Below, one piece after another: positions 1 to 6,228 of a stretch of DNA of 8,588 bases. This stretch comes from DASSBG01 sp965651365 (GTDB lineage Bacteria; Pseudomonadota; Gammaproteobacteria; Xanthomonadales; Rhodanobacteraceae): the NCBI GenBank assembly GCA_965651365.1, contig CBFGSA010000117.1:1-8588 (forward strand), read 5' to 3'. The position numbers were made by a program, and so were the translations under genes. The notes under the pieces were generated by a model, which did no database searches, had not been told where the DNA came from, and worked only from the letters and a program-made list of their open reading frames with translations. Each line of letters opens with the position of its first letter. Position 1 is the first letter of the stretch.

Positions 1-498
1 GGCATGGGCGACGTGCTGTCGCTGGTCGAGGACGTGCAGCGCAAGGTCGATCACGAAAAAGCGCAGAAACTGGCGAAGAAGGTCGCCAAGGGCAAGCGCT
101 TTGATCTCGAGGACATGCGCAGCCAGTTCGAGCAGATGCTCAACATGGGCGGCCTGGCCGGCCTGCTGGACAAGCTGCCCGGCGTGTCCAAGCTGCCGGA
201 CAGTGTCAAGTCGCAGGTCAACGACAGGGAAATCCGCCGCATGATGGCGATCATCGATTCGATGACGCCCAGGGAGCGCCGTCATCCCGACCTGCTCAAG
301 GCCTCGCGCAAGACCCGCGTCGCCAAAGGTTCAGGCACCCAGCCCGCCGACATCAACCGCCTGCTCAAGCAGTACAAGCAGATGGCCAGGATGATGGGCA
401 AGATGAAAGGTGGCGGCATGCGCGGCATGATGCGCCAGATGCAGGGCGCCATGAAAGGCATGGGCGGTCCCGGCGGCCCCATGCCGCCGATGCGCTGA
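1..498 (+). CDS. ffh: Signal recognition particle protein Ffh, 3' part (M domain)
   Basis: This is the C-terminal 165 codons of Ffh; the gene enters from the left edge in frame 1, so the ATG at position 4 is internal and not a start. Ffh is the cytoplasmic SRP54-type GTPase that with 4.5S RNA binds signal sequences on ribosomes and delivers them to FtsY. The NG GTPase domain lies outside the window. The visible part starts at the conserved GMGDVLSLVED segment that follows the G domain and covers the methionine-rich M domain. The 4.5S RNA-binding helix-turn-helix shows as SRKTRVAKGSGT at 304-339. The tail is rich in Met and Gly, as is usual for the flexible signal-peptide groove and C-terminus. 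It lies directly upstream of the rpsP operon, a common proteobacterial order, but is separated from it by repeats and a likely promoter. Confidence 0.97.
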   Translation, partial: GMGDVLSLVEDVQRKVDHEKAQKLAKKVAKGKRFDLEDMRSQFEQMLNMGGLAGLLDKLPGVSKLPDSVKSQVNDREIRRMMAIIDSMTPRERRHPDLLKASRKTRVAKGSGTQPADINRLLKQYKQMARMMGKMKGGGMRGMMRQMQGAMKGMGGPGGPMPPMR

Positions 499-516
499 GG
501 TTCCCGAGGCCTCGCT

Positions 517-593
517 GTCGGGTTCCGCCTTCGGCGGATCCCGACCTACGGCGGGTTGCCGCGTAGGTCGGGACCGGCGAAGCCGGACCCGAC
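517..593. repeat. Inverted pair of GTCGGG-type palindromic repeats (REPIN-like)
   Basis: Two stem-loops lie in opposite orientation between ffh and rpsP. The first (517-545) has arms GTCGGG/CCCGAC, a T-T mismatch, an inner stem TCCGCC/GGCGGA and loop TTC. The second (567-593) has the same outer arms, an A-A mismatch, an inner stem CCGGC/GCCGG and loop GAA, so it is the reverse complement of the same design. The facing edges are also complementary: CCCGACCTACG at 540-550 pairs with CGTAGGTCGGG at 562-572, so the whole unit can fold as one long structure. This two-inverted-halves architecture is that of REPINs, non-autonomous elements mobilised by RAYT transposases. There is no T-run, so it is not a classical terminator, though it may protect the ffh mRNA 3' end. 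A third copy lies at 2857-2883. Confidence 0.85.
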
Positions 594-633
594 GTGTGGC
601 TTGGCGCATCCACGCACGCGGGATACATGCGCT

Positions 634-662
634 CTTCCATTTTGCTGAAAATCCATTAAAAT
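634..662 (+). promoter_or_regulatory. Probable sigma70 promoter of the rpsP operon
   Basis: A -10 like TAAAAT (657-662, five of six consensus bases) is preceded after 17 bp by a weak -35 like CTTCCA (634-639, three of six). It sits in a short AT-rich patch in otherwise GC-rich DNA, downstream of the repeats and about 57 bp before the rpsP start. This would leave a 5' leader of roughly 50 nt. The weak -35 and lack of transcript data keep this tentative. Confidence 0.45.
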
Positions 663-718
663 GTCGGGTTTGCTGTCGCGGCTTGCCGGTTCGCGGCCCA
701 TTTTCGGAGTTTTCAAGC

Positions 719-1018
719 ATGGTACGTATTCGACTTTCGCGCGGTGGCGCCAAGGGCCGCCCGTTCTATCACGTGGTGGTGACCGATCAGCGCAGCAAGC
801 GCGATGGCCGCTATCTGGAGCGCGTGGGCTATTTCAACCCGATCTGCTCAGGCCAGGAAAAGCGCCTGGTGCTGGACGTGGAGCGCGTCAACGCCTGGGT
901 CGCCAAGGGCGCCCAGATGTCGGACAAGGTGCGCAGCCTGGTCAAGCAGGCCGGCAAGCAGGCTGATGCCGCCGAGGCGCCGGTTGCCGAGGACGCAGGC
1001 GCACAAGCCAGCGCGTGA
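719..1018 (+). CDS. rpsP: 30S ribosomal protein S16
   Basis: S16 is a small-subunit protein that binds 16S rRNA early in assembly of the 30S body. The 99-residue product begins MVRIRLSRGGAKGRPFYHVV and carries the family hallmarks RDGRYLERVGYFNP (residues 28-41) and the helix around WVAKGAQMSDKV (60-71). The usual proteobacterial length is about 82, and the extra residues form an Ala/Glu-rich tail from about residue 80. The frame stays open upstream to 596, but the ATG at 719 matches the universal S16 N-terminus and has GGAG at 706-709, nine bases upstream. It is the first gene of rpsP-rimM-trmD-rplS, and its stop overlaps the rimM start. Confidence 0.98.
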   Translation: MVRIRLSRGGAKGRPFYHVVVTDQRSKRDGRYLERVGYFNPICSGQEKRLVLDVERVNAWVAKGAQMSDKVRSLVKQAGKQADAAEAPVAEDAGAQASA

Positions 1019-1536
1019 ACACGGCCGGCGAGCGGCGCGTCGAAATCGGGCGCATCGTGGCCGTGCATGGTGTGCGGGGCGGTCTGAAGCTGGAGTCCTG
1101 GACCGAGCCGCGCACGCGGATTTTTGATTACCAGCCATGGACGCTGGTTCTGCCGGACGGATCGCGCCAGCCGATGCAAGGTGTGAACGGTCATCGGCAT
1201 GGCAAGGGACTGCTGGCGACATTGCCGGATGTCGAAGATCGGGATCGGGCCATGGCGCTGATCGGCGCACGGATCGAAGTGCCGCGATCGGCATTGCCCG
1301 AGCCGGCTGCCGGCGAGTATTACTGGGCCGACCTGGAAGGATTGCAGGTGCTCAACATGGAGAACGTCGATCTGGGCCGGGTGGATCATGTGCTGGCCAC
1401 CGGTGCCAACGATGTGCTGGTGCTGATTGACGAGTCGGGGCGCAAGCGGCTGCTGCCGTTTGTCCCGGACATCTTCATCAAGGAGGTGGATCTGGCAGCC
1501 GGCCGCATGCGGGTCGACTGGGATCCGGAGTTTTGA
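1015..1536 (+). CDS. rimM: Ribosome maturation factor RimM
   Basis: RimM is a cytoplasmic assembly factor that binds S19 and helps mature the 16S rRNA 3' domain (30S head). The 173-residue product has the two expected domains: an N-terminal RimM barrel with GRIVAVHGVRGGLKLES (residues 12-28), then a C-terminal PRC-barrel with EYYWADLEGL (101-110), TGANDVLVL (129-137), the LLPFVPDIF segment (146-154) and an acidic/aromatic end. The length is normal. The start is GTG at 1015; the four bases GTGA contain both this start and the TGA stop of rpsP, a typical arrangement for translational coupling, and no strong separate Shine-Dalgarno is seen. trmD follows after six bases. Confidence 0.96.
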   Translation: MNTAGERRVEIGRIVAVHGVRGGLKLESWTEPRTRIFDYQPWTLVLPDGSRQPMQGVNGHRHGKGLLATLPDVEDRDRAMALIGARIEVPRSALPEPAAGEYYWADLEGLQVLNMENVDLGRVDHVLATGANDVLVLIDESGRKRLLPFVPDIFIKEVDLAAGRMRVDWDPEF

Positions 1537-1542
1537 GGCGGC

Positions 1543-2316
1543 ATGCGGATTGATGTCGTCACGCTGTTCCCCGCGCTGATCGAGGCCAATGCATCGGCCG
1601 GCGTGGTCGGCAGAGCCATCGATCGCGGGCTGATCGATCTGGTCACGTGGAATCCACGCGACTTTACCCGCGACCGGCACCGCACCGTGGACAGTCGCCC
1701 CTGTGGCGGCGGCCCGGGGATGGTGATGAAAATCGAACCGCTGCGCGCGGCAATAGCCGCGGCGCGCGAAGCAGCAGGGCCGCTGCACGTGGTGCACATG
1801 AGTCCGCAGGGCGCACCGCTCGTGCAGCCGAAGGTGGCCGAACTGGCCGCCCGGAAAAATCTGCTGCTGCTCTGTGGACGCTACGAAGGCATTGATGAGC
1901 GTCTGCTGCAGCATGAGGTCGACGAGGAAGTGTCGATCGGTGATTACGTGCTCTCGGGAGGAGAGCTGGCGGCATCGGTGGTGATTGATGCCGTGGGACG
2001 TTTGCAGCCGGGCGCGCTCGGTGATGCCGATTCGGCGGCCCAGGATTCGTTTTCCGCGGGCCTGCTGGATTGCCCGCACTACACGCACCCCGTGCGCAGC
2101 GAGCTGGGCGAGGTGCCGGCGGTTCTGCTTTCCGGTGACCACGCGGCCATTGCCCGCTGGCGCCGAAAGCAGGCGCTGGGACGCACGTGGTTGCGCCGGC
2201 CGGATTTGCTCGAGCGGCTGCAGCTGGACACGCATGACATTGCATTGCTGGACGAGTTTCGCCGGGAATGCGCACGGGACAAAACGGACCGGAGCCCGAA
2301 CGGGCCGGAAGATTGA
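1543..2316 (+). CDS. trmD: tRNA (guanine-N1-)-methyltransferase TrmD
   Basis: TrmD uses SAM to methylate N1 of G37 next to the anticodon of several tRNAs, which prevents +1 frameshifting. It is a SPOUT (trefoil-knot) homodimer. The 257-residue product has the usual length. It starts MRIDVVTLFP and contains the GGGPGM motif (residues 55-60), the knot segments LLCGRYEGIDERL (109-121) and SIGDYVLSGGEL (131-142), and then QDSFSAGLLDCPHYTHP (167-183). Asp168 and Arg153 correspond to the catalytic Asp and the conserved Arg of the characterised enzymes. Residue 54, before GGGPGM, is Cys where I expect Tyr or Phe. The ATG at 1543 lies six bases after the rimM stop, so the two are translated together. 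Confidence 0.97.
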   Translation: MRIDVVTLFPALIEANASAGVVGRAIDRGLIDLVTWNPRDFTRDRHRTVDSRPCGGGPGMVMKIEPLRAAIAAAREAAGPLHVVHMSPQGAPLVQPKVAELAARKNLLLLCGRYEGIDERLLQHEVDEEVSIGDYVLSGGELAASVVIDAVGRLQPGALGDADSAAQDSFSAGLLDCPHYTHPVRSELGEVPAVLLSGDHAAIARWRRKQALGRTWLRRPDLLERLQLDTHDIALLDEFRRECARDKTDRSPNGPED

Positions 2317-2339
2317 ATCAAGCAACTGGAATCAGCGCC

Positions 2340-2771
2340 ATGAACAACATCATTCAACAGTTCGAAAGCGAACAGATGACCCGCACGCTACCCGAGTTCG
2401 CCGCTGGCGACACCGTGGTGGTCAACGTCAAGGTCAAGGAAGGCTCACGCGAGCGCATCCAGGCCTTCGAGGGCGTGTGCATCGCGCGTCGCAACCGCGG
2501 CCTGCACTCGGCCTTCACCGTGCGCAAGATATCCCATGGCACCGGCGTGGAGCGCGTGTTTCAGTCATACAGCTCGGTGATCGACTCGGTCATCGTCAAG
2601 CGCAAGGGCAAGGTGCGCGGCGCCAAGCTGTATCACCTGCGCGGACTGGAAGGCAAGGCCGCCCGCATCCGCGAGGACATCAGCGCCCGCGGCAAGGAAA
2701 AGGTCCGCGCCGCCCGGGCCGCAGCCGCCAAGCCGGCCGCCGAAGCGGCACCGGAAGCCGACGCCGAATAA
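2340..2771 (+). CDS. rplS: 50S ribosomal protein L19
   Basis: L19 sits at the 30S-50S interface and contributes to inter-subunit bridges. The 143-residue product begins MNNIIQQFESEQM and shows the SH3-like core: FAAGDTVVVNVKVKEGSRERIQ (residues 20-41, split here only for description), FEGVCIARRNRGL (43-55), FTVRKISHGTGVER (59-72) and the basic KRKGKVRGAKLYHLR (87-101). The usual length is about 115, and the extra C-terminus is a basic then Ala/Glu-rich tail from about residue 118. The frame is open upstream to 2268, inside trmD, but the ATG at 2340 matches the family N-terminus. Its Shine-Dalgarno is weak (CTGGA near 2326-2330). It is the last gene of the operon, followed by a strong terminator. 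Confidence 0.97.
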   Translation: MNNIIQQFESEQMTRTLPEFAAGDTVVVNVKVKEGSRERIQAFEGVCIARRNRGLHSAFTVRKISHGTGVERVFQSYSSVIDSVIVKRKGKVRGAKLYHLRGLEGKAARIREDISARGKEKVRAARAAAAKPAAEAAPEADAE

Positions 2772-2794
2772 ACCGGCGGCGCGCAAATGCCGGG

Positions 2795-2829
2795 AACAAA
2801 AAAGCCGCGCACTGCGCGGCTTTTTTGTT
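2795..2829. terminator. Strong bidirectional intrinsic terminator after rplS
   Basis: A perfect 16-bp stem (2795-2810 with 2814-2829) closes on the three-base loop ACT. Its GC core is GCCGCGC/GCGCGGC, and it is flanked by A6 on the left (2798-2803) and T6 on the right (2821-2826). The T-run ends transcription of the rpsP operon on +. The A-run gives the mirror-image terminator for transcripts arriving on - from the fimX-like gene, which converges on this spot. Confidence 0.95.
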
Positions 2830-2856
2830 GGTCCTGCGCCCCTGCTCCGGCGCAGT

Positions 2857-2883
2857 GTCGGGTTCGGCTTCGCCGATCCCGAC
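2857..2883. repeat. Single GTCGGG-type palindromic repeat
   Basis: This is a single copy of the repeat found in pair form at 517-593: outer arms GTCGGG (2857-2862) and CCCGAC (2878-2883), T-T mismatch, inner stem TCGGC/GCCGA and loop TTC. It differs from the other two copies in the inner stem, but the changes are compensated on the other arm. It sits between convergent rplS and the fimX-like gene, 27 bases past the terminator. The following bases 2884-2897 form a perfect 14-bp palindrome, CTGGCTGCAGCCAG, which may be an independent feature. Confidence 0.8.
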
Positions 2884-2919
2884 CTGGCTGCAGCCAGCAG
2901 CAGAACAGACTGGCCAGCC

Positions 2920-2965
2920 CGTGCCGACGTCAACATCAGCCAGCGATCGCGAGAAGGTCGGCACG
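2920..2965. repeat. Nine-bp inverted repeat downstream of the fimX-like gene
   Basis: CGTGCCGAC (2920-2928) and GTCGGCACG (2957-2965) are perfect complements separated by 28 bases. The structure lies just past the stop of the minus-strand gene at 2987, so it could fold at the 3' end of that mRNA. No T-run follows on either strand. Its function is unknown, and it is unlike the other repeats except for the shared GTCGG core. Confidence 0.45.
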
Positions 2966-2986
2966 GCACCGATCTTTCGGGGAATT

Positions 2987-5053
2987 TCAGTGCACGGTTT
3001 CGGACATGACGATTTTTTCCGGCTCCTGCAGGAAGTTGCCCTGCACGAAGTCGACGCCGGCGGAGAACAGGATCGAGGTGCTGGCCGCGTCCTGCACCCA
3101 TTCGGCGATGGTTTTTCGCTTGCTTTCCTGGGCCTGGCTGCAGATTTCGCGGATTTTGGCCTGGTTTTCCTGGTTCTTGGGCAACTCGTCGAGGAAGTTG
3201 CGGTCGATCTTGAGATAATCGGCCTGGATGTGCTGCAGCAACTGGAATGACTTGAGGCCCGAGCCGAACTGCTCCAGGGCAAAGCTGCAGCCCAGTTTGC
3301 GGACCGCGTTGACGAAGGCTGCGGCCGGCTTGATGCTGGTCATCACCTTGCTTTCAGGCATTTCCAGAATGAGCGACGCGGGCGGCACCTTGTGCTCGGC
3401 CAGTTGGCCGGCAATCCAGCGTGCCAGGGTGGCATCCTGCAGCGACTGCGTGCTCAGCTTGACCAGGTAGGTGGTGGTTTGGCCGTCGCGGATGCGCTGT
3501 GCCAGCAGGGTGATTGCATGCTGGATCACCCAGCGGTCCACCTTGGGCATCAGATGGTTGCGTTCGGCAGCAGGCATGAAGGACTTGGGCAGAATTTCGC
3601 CATTGGGCCCGTTGAGGCGCAGCAGAATTTCGTAGTATTCGCCCTCGGCGCCCTGCAGGCTGATGATCTGCTGATGGAACAGGACGAATTCGTCTCTGGC
3701 CAGCGCCTGCTCCAGTGCCGCGACCCAGCGCTGCTCGCGTTCGGCTTCTTCCTGCTCGCGGGCGGCAGGATTGAATATCTCGACCCGGTCGCCGCCCTGG
3801 TCCTGCACCGAGCGCAGGCGCTCGTTGGCCTGGTTGAGCAGTTCCCGGCTGTCGGCATTCTTTTCGCCCAGCAGACTGCCGCCGATACTGACGGTGATGC
3901 TGATCGATTGTGAGCCGGCCTCGAAAATATGCTTTTCGACGGCCGCACGCAAGTGCTCGGCAATCTGCGGTACCTGGGCGTGGTCGCGTTCAACCAGCAA
4001 TACGGCAAAAGAGTGGTCGGCAATCCGTCCGGCCACGTCGCGGTCGCTCAGCTGCTCGGCAATCACGCTGGCCAGACCGTGCAGCAGCGAGTCGGCGGCG
4101 GACAGGCCCACGCTGTCCAGGGTGGCGCGGTAGTTGTCCGGCTCGACGATCAGCAGCGCCTGGTCGGACCGGCCGCCGGCGGCTTCGCCGACCGCCTTGT
4201 CCACCGCCTGCAGCATGTGCGAGCGGTTGAACAGGCCCGTGACGTTGTCGCGCCAGCGCAGTTCATCGACATCGGCTTCGTGTTGACGGAACACGATCTG
4301 CAGGCAAGGTTCACTCTCGAAGCTGGCATTGGCGAAATGGATCAGGGCCTCGAACTCGCTGCCATCGGCACGATGCGCCTTGACCTCGATTTTTTCCGGC
4401 GGGGTTTCGCCCTTGCTGATTTCCCGCAGCAGCTGCTTGAAATTGCCGGCATCTTCCGGTGCGATCATGTCCAGCAGGGTCATGCCCTCGACTTCCTCGA
4501 AGGTCTCCATGCCGAACAGTTCCAGGTAGGCCTTGTTGGCGCGCACGTGCATGCCTTCGTGCACGTAGGCGATGGCATCGTGCGAAGATTCGAGAAGCGA
4601 ATCACAGCGGCGCTCGGATTCACTGAGCGAGGCCTGCAGCTGGCGCACGTTGCGGCGCATGCTCAAGGCCTCGAACTCGCGCCGCACCACGGCCTCGATC
4701 TGCTTGGGGTGCGACAACAGGGCCAGACCGCTGATCCCCATTTCAAAAGTGCTGGCGATCAAGTTTTCATCGGCGCTGCGTACCAGCGACAGCACGGCAA
4801 TGTCCTTGCCGGTCGCTCTGACCTGCTTGAGTACGTAGTCGAGCTTGAGCTGTTCGCTTTGCGGATCGGCCAGCACCAGATCCGGGCTGCGACCGGACAG
4901 CGCATTTTCCAGCTCGTCGGGTCCGGACGCCTTGCTCGGTCGCACCGCAATACCGGCATTGCGCAGCAGGCTGATGACCTGTTCGGCCTCGTCAACCTGA
5001 TCCTGCACAAAAAGTATCCTTACGACGTTGTCCTGTTTCATTGACATGGGCAC
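2987..5053 (-). CDS. FimX-like REC-PAS-GGDEF-EAL protein with degenerate catalytic motifs
   Basis: This 688-residue cytoplasmic protein has no signal peptide or membrane segment. Domains in order are a receiver-like domain (about 8-130), a PAS domain (about 146-258), a GGDEF domain (about 262-425) and an EAL domain (about 440-685). In the GGDEF domain the signature position reads ADHSF (345-349), so cyclase activity is unlikely. In the EAL domain the signature is EIL (475-477), the DDFG metal-binding motif is EQFG (594-597), the usual Asn before the serine strand is Lys532, and EGVE is EWVQ (651-654), whereas Lys615 and Glu475 remain. Such loss of metal ligands points to a c-di-GMP receptor and not a phosphodiesterase. 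The layout matches FimX of Pseudomonas and Xanthomonas, which binds c-di-GMP through its EAL domain and promotes type IV pilus assembly and twitching. FimX identity is inferred. The start is uncertain among three near ATGs (5053, 5047, 5041), none with a clear Shine-Dalgarno. The gene lies 94 bp downstream of epmB on the same strand and could share its transcript. Confidence 0.85.
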   Translation of the reverse strand: MPMSMKQDNVVRILFVQDQVDEAEQVISLLRNAGIAVRPSKASGPDELENALSGRSPDLVLADPQSEQLKLDYVLKQVRATGKDIAVLSLVRSADENLIASTFEMGISGLALLSHPKQIEAVVRREFEALSMRRNVRQLQASLSESERRCDSLLESSHDAIAYVHEGMHVRANKAYLELFGMETFEEVEGMTLLDMIAPEDAGNFKQLLREISKGETPPEKIEVKAHRADGSEFEALIHFANASFESEPCLQIVFRQHEADVDELRWRDNVTGLFNRSHMLQAVDKAVGEAAGGRSDQALLIVEPDNYRATLDSVGLSAADSLLHGLASVIAEQLSDRDVAGRIADHSFAVLLVERDHAQVPQIAEHLRAAVEKHIFEAGSQSISITVSIGGSLLGEKNADSRELLNQANERLRSVQDQGGDRVEIFNPAAREQEEAEREQRWVAALEQALARDEFVLFHQQIISLQGAEGEYYEILLRLNGPNGEILPKSFMPAAERNHLMPKVDRWVIQHAITLLAQRIRDGQTTTYLVKLSTQSLQDATLARWIAGQLAEHKVPPASLILEMPESKVMTSIKPAAAFVNAVRKLGCSFALEQFGSGLKSFQLLQHIQADYLKIDRNFLDELPKNQENQAKIREICSQAQESKRKTIAEWVQDAASTSILFSAGVDFVQGNFLQEPEKIVMSETVH

Positions 5054-5147
5054 TACTTCAGGGGTGAATCAAGACGCATGCGCGTGTTGTCTGGGTTTGT
5101 AACCGATTCCAGGCGCCGAATCCAGCGCCAGAGTGCGCTCTTTGCCG

Positions 5148-6155
5148 TCAAACCGGGCGCTTTCCATGGTCGCCGGCCACCTCCCGTACCAGGCGCGGCA
5201 GCAGGAAACCCGGCAAGCGGGCGCGCAGCGTTTCCATCAGGCCCAGCGCAAGCGCATCGTCTACTTCAAAATGTGCTGCCCCCTGAACCCGGTCGAGCTG
5301 GTGCAGGTAGCACGGCAGTACACCGCAACTGAACAAGGCTTCAGACAGGGCGGCCAATGCATCGGCAGTGTCGTTGACCCGCCGCAGCAGCACCGACTGG
5401 TTCAACACCGTTGCGCCACATTGTTGCAGAAGCCGGCAGGCATTGCCTACCGCCGCATCGATCTCGTTGGCGTGATTGGCGTGGATCATGACCACCTTTT
5501 GCAGCGGTATCGATTCCAGCCAGTGGCAGAATGTGTCGTCAATGCGTTCGGGCAGCACCACCGGCAGGCGGGTATGGATGCGCAAGCGCTCAAGGTGCGG
5601 GATATCGACGATCCCTTCGCTCAATTCGCGCAACTTGGCCGTGGACAGGGCCAGCGGATCGCCGCCGGACAGGATCAGCTCATTGACACCCGGGTGCGCA
5701 CGCACGTAGTCGAGCGCCCGGCGCCACTTGCCGGCCGCCGCGATTTCCTCGCCATAGGGAAAGTGCCTGCGGAAACAGTAACGGCAGTTGACTGCGCAGG
5801 TGCCGCTGGCGATGAGCAGGGCGCGTCCCTGGTATTTGTGCAGCACGCCGTGGGCGGCACGGGCCTGCAGGTCGCCCACGGCATCGGCGCTGTAGCCGGG
5901 CGCGGATGCAAGCTCCTCAAGTTGCGGCAGAACCTGCAGCAGCAAGGGGTCATGCGGATCACCGCGACGCATGCGGGCGGCGAATCCGCGCGGCACTCGG
6001 GTGGCGAACCCCGCATCATTCGCGGGCAGCGTGTCGGCAAGGTGGTTCAGTCCCAGCAGGTCGAGCAATTCACCGGGGTCGGTTATCGAATCACGCCAAA
6101 GCTGGCGCCAATCGGCGGGTGTCGGCTGCGAAGTGGCCGGTGTTGCGGGTATCAT
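5148..6155 (-). CDS. epmB: EF-P beta-lysylation enzyme EpmB (lysine 2,3-aminomutase family)
   Basis: EpmB (YjeK) is a radical-SAM, PLP-dependent enzyme that converts L-alpha-lysine to (R)-beta-lysine, which EpmA ligates to EF-P. The 335-residue length fits the family (342 in E. coli). The iron-sulfur site is CAVNCRYC, with Cys120, Cys124 and Cys127 in the CxxxCxxC spacing. It is followed by FRRHFPY (128-134) and the SGGDPL segment (163-168). HTRLPVVLPERI (194-205) and the C-terminal GFLLPRLVREVAGDHGK (316-332) also match; Lys332 is the likely PLP lysine by position. The ATG at 6155 is the only nearby Met, with only a weak ribosome site. The gene is divergent from efp, the gene of its target pathway, with 73 bp between them, which strongly supports EpmB over a catabolic KamA. 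Confidence 0.95.
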   Translation of the reverse strand: MIPATPATSQPTPADWRQLWRDSITDPGELLDLLGLNHLADTLPANDAGFATRVPRGFAARMRRGDPHDPLLLQVLPQLEELASAPGYSADAVGDLQARAAHGVLHKYQGRALLIASGTCAVNCRYCFRRHFPYGEEIAAAGKWRRALDYVRAHPGVNELILSGGDPLALSTAKLRELSEGIVDIPHLERLRIHTRLPVVLPERIDDTFCHWLESIPLQKVVMIHANHANEIDAAVGNACRLLQQCGATVLNQSVLLRRVNDTADALAALSEALFSCGVLPCYLHQLDRVQGAAHFEVDDALALGLMETLRARLPGFLLPRLVREVAGDHGKRPV

Positions 6156-6228
6156 AGGCGGTCAACTCGGACATCAACCCTCATTGTAGCCGCGAACCGG
6201 GCGGCACCCACGTTTCGGAGCGCAGCAC
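6156..6228. promoter_or_regulatory. Divergent epmB-efp promoter region
   Basis: These 73 bases must hold the promoters of two divergent genes unless one is read from farther away. On the minus strand TACAAT (complement of 6183-6188) is a good -10 candidate for epmB, but I see no matching -35 at the right distance. On the plus strand I find no convincing pair for efp. GGAG at 6217-6220, eight bases before the ATG, is the efp ribosome site. The individual promoter elements are weakly supported; the shared regulatory role follows from geometry. Confidence 0.4.

Noticed and set aside
4..6. ATG at position 4 as the start of a short Met-rich protein
   Set aside because: The sequence is the internal GMGDVLSLVED segment of Ffh; the gene begins before the window.
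596..718. Upstream start for rpsP giving a 140-residue protein
   Set aside because: The extension crosses the probable promoter and does not resemble S16; the ATG at 719 has a proper ribosome site.
829..2325. A 498-codon open frame on the minus strand across rpsP, rimM and trmD
   Set aside because: It is antisense to three certain genes, has no recognisable domain, and long shadow frames are expected in GC-rich DNA.
2268..2339. Upstream start for rplS giving a 167-residue protein
   Set aside because: The extra 24 residues lie inside trmD and do not match L19; the ATG at 2340 gives the conserved N-terminus.
3929..5044. A 371-codon plus-strand frame inside the fimX-like gene
   Set aside because: It is the antisense shadow of a gene with four recognisable domains and shows no family features of its own.
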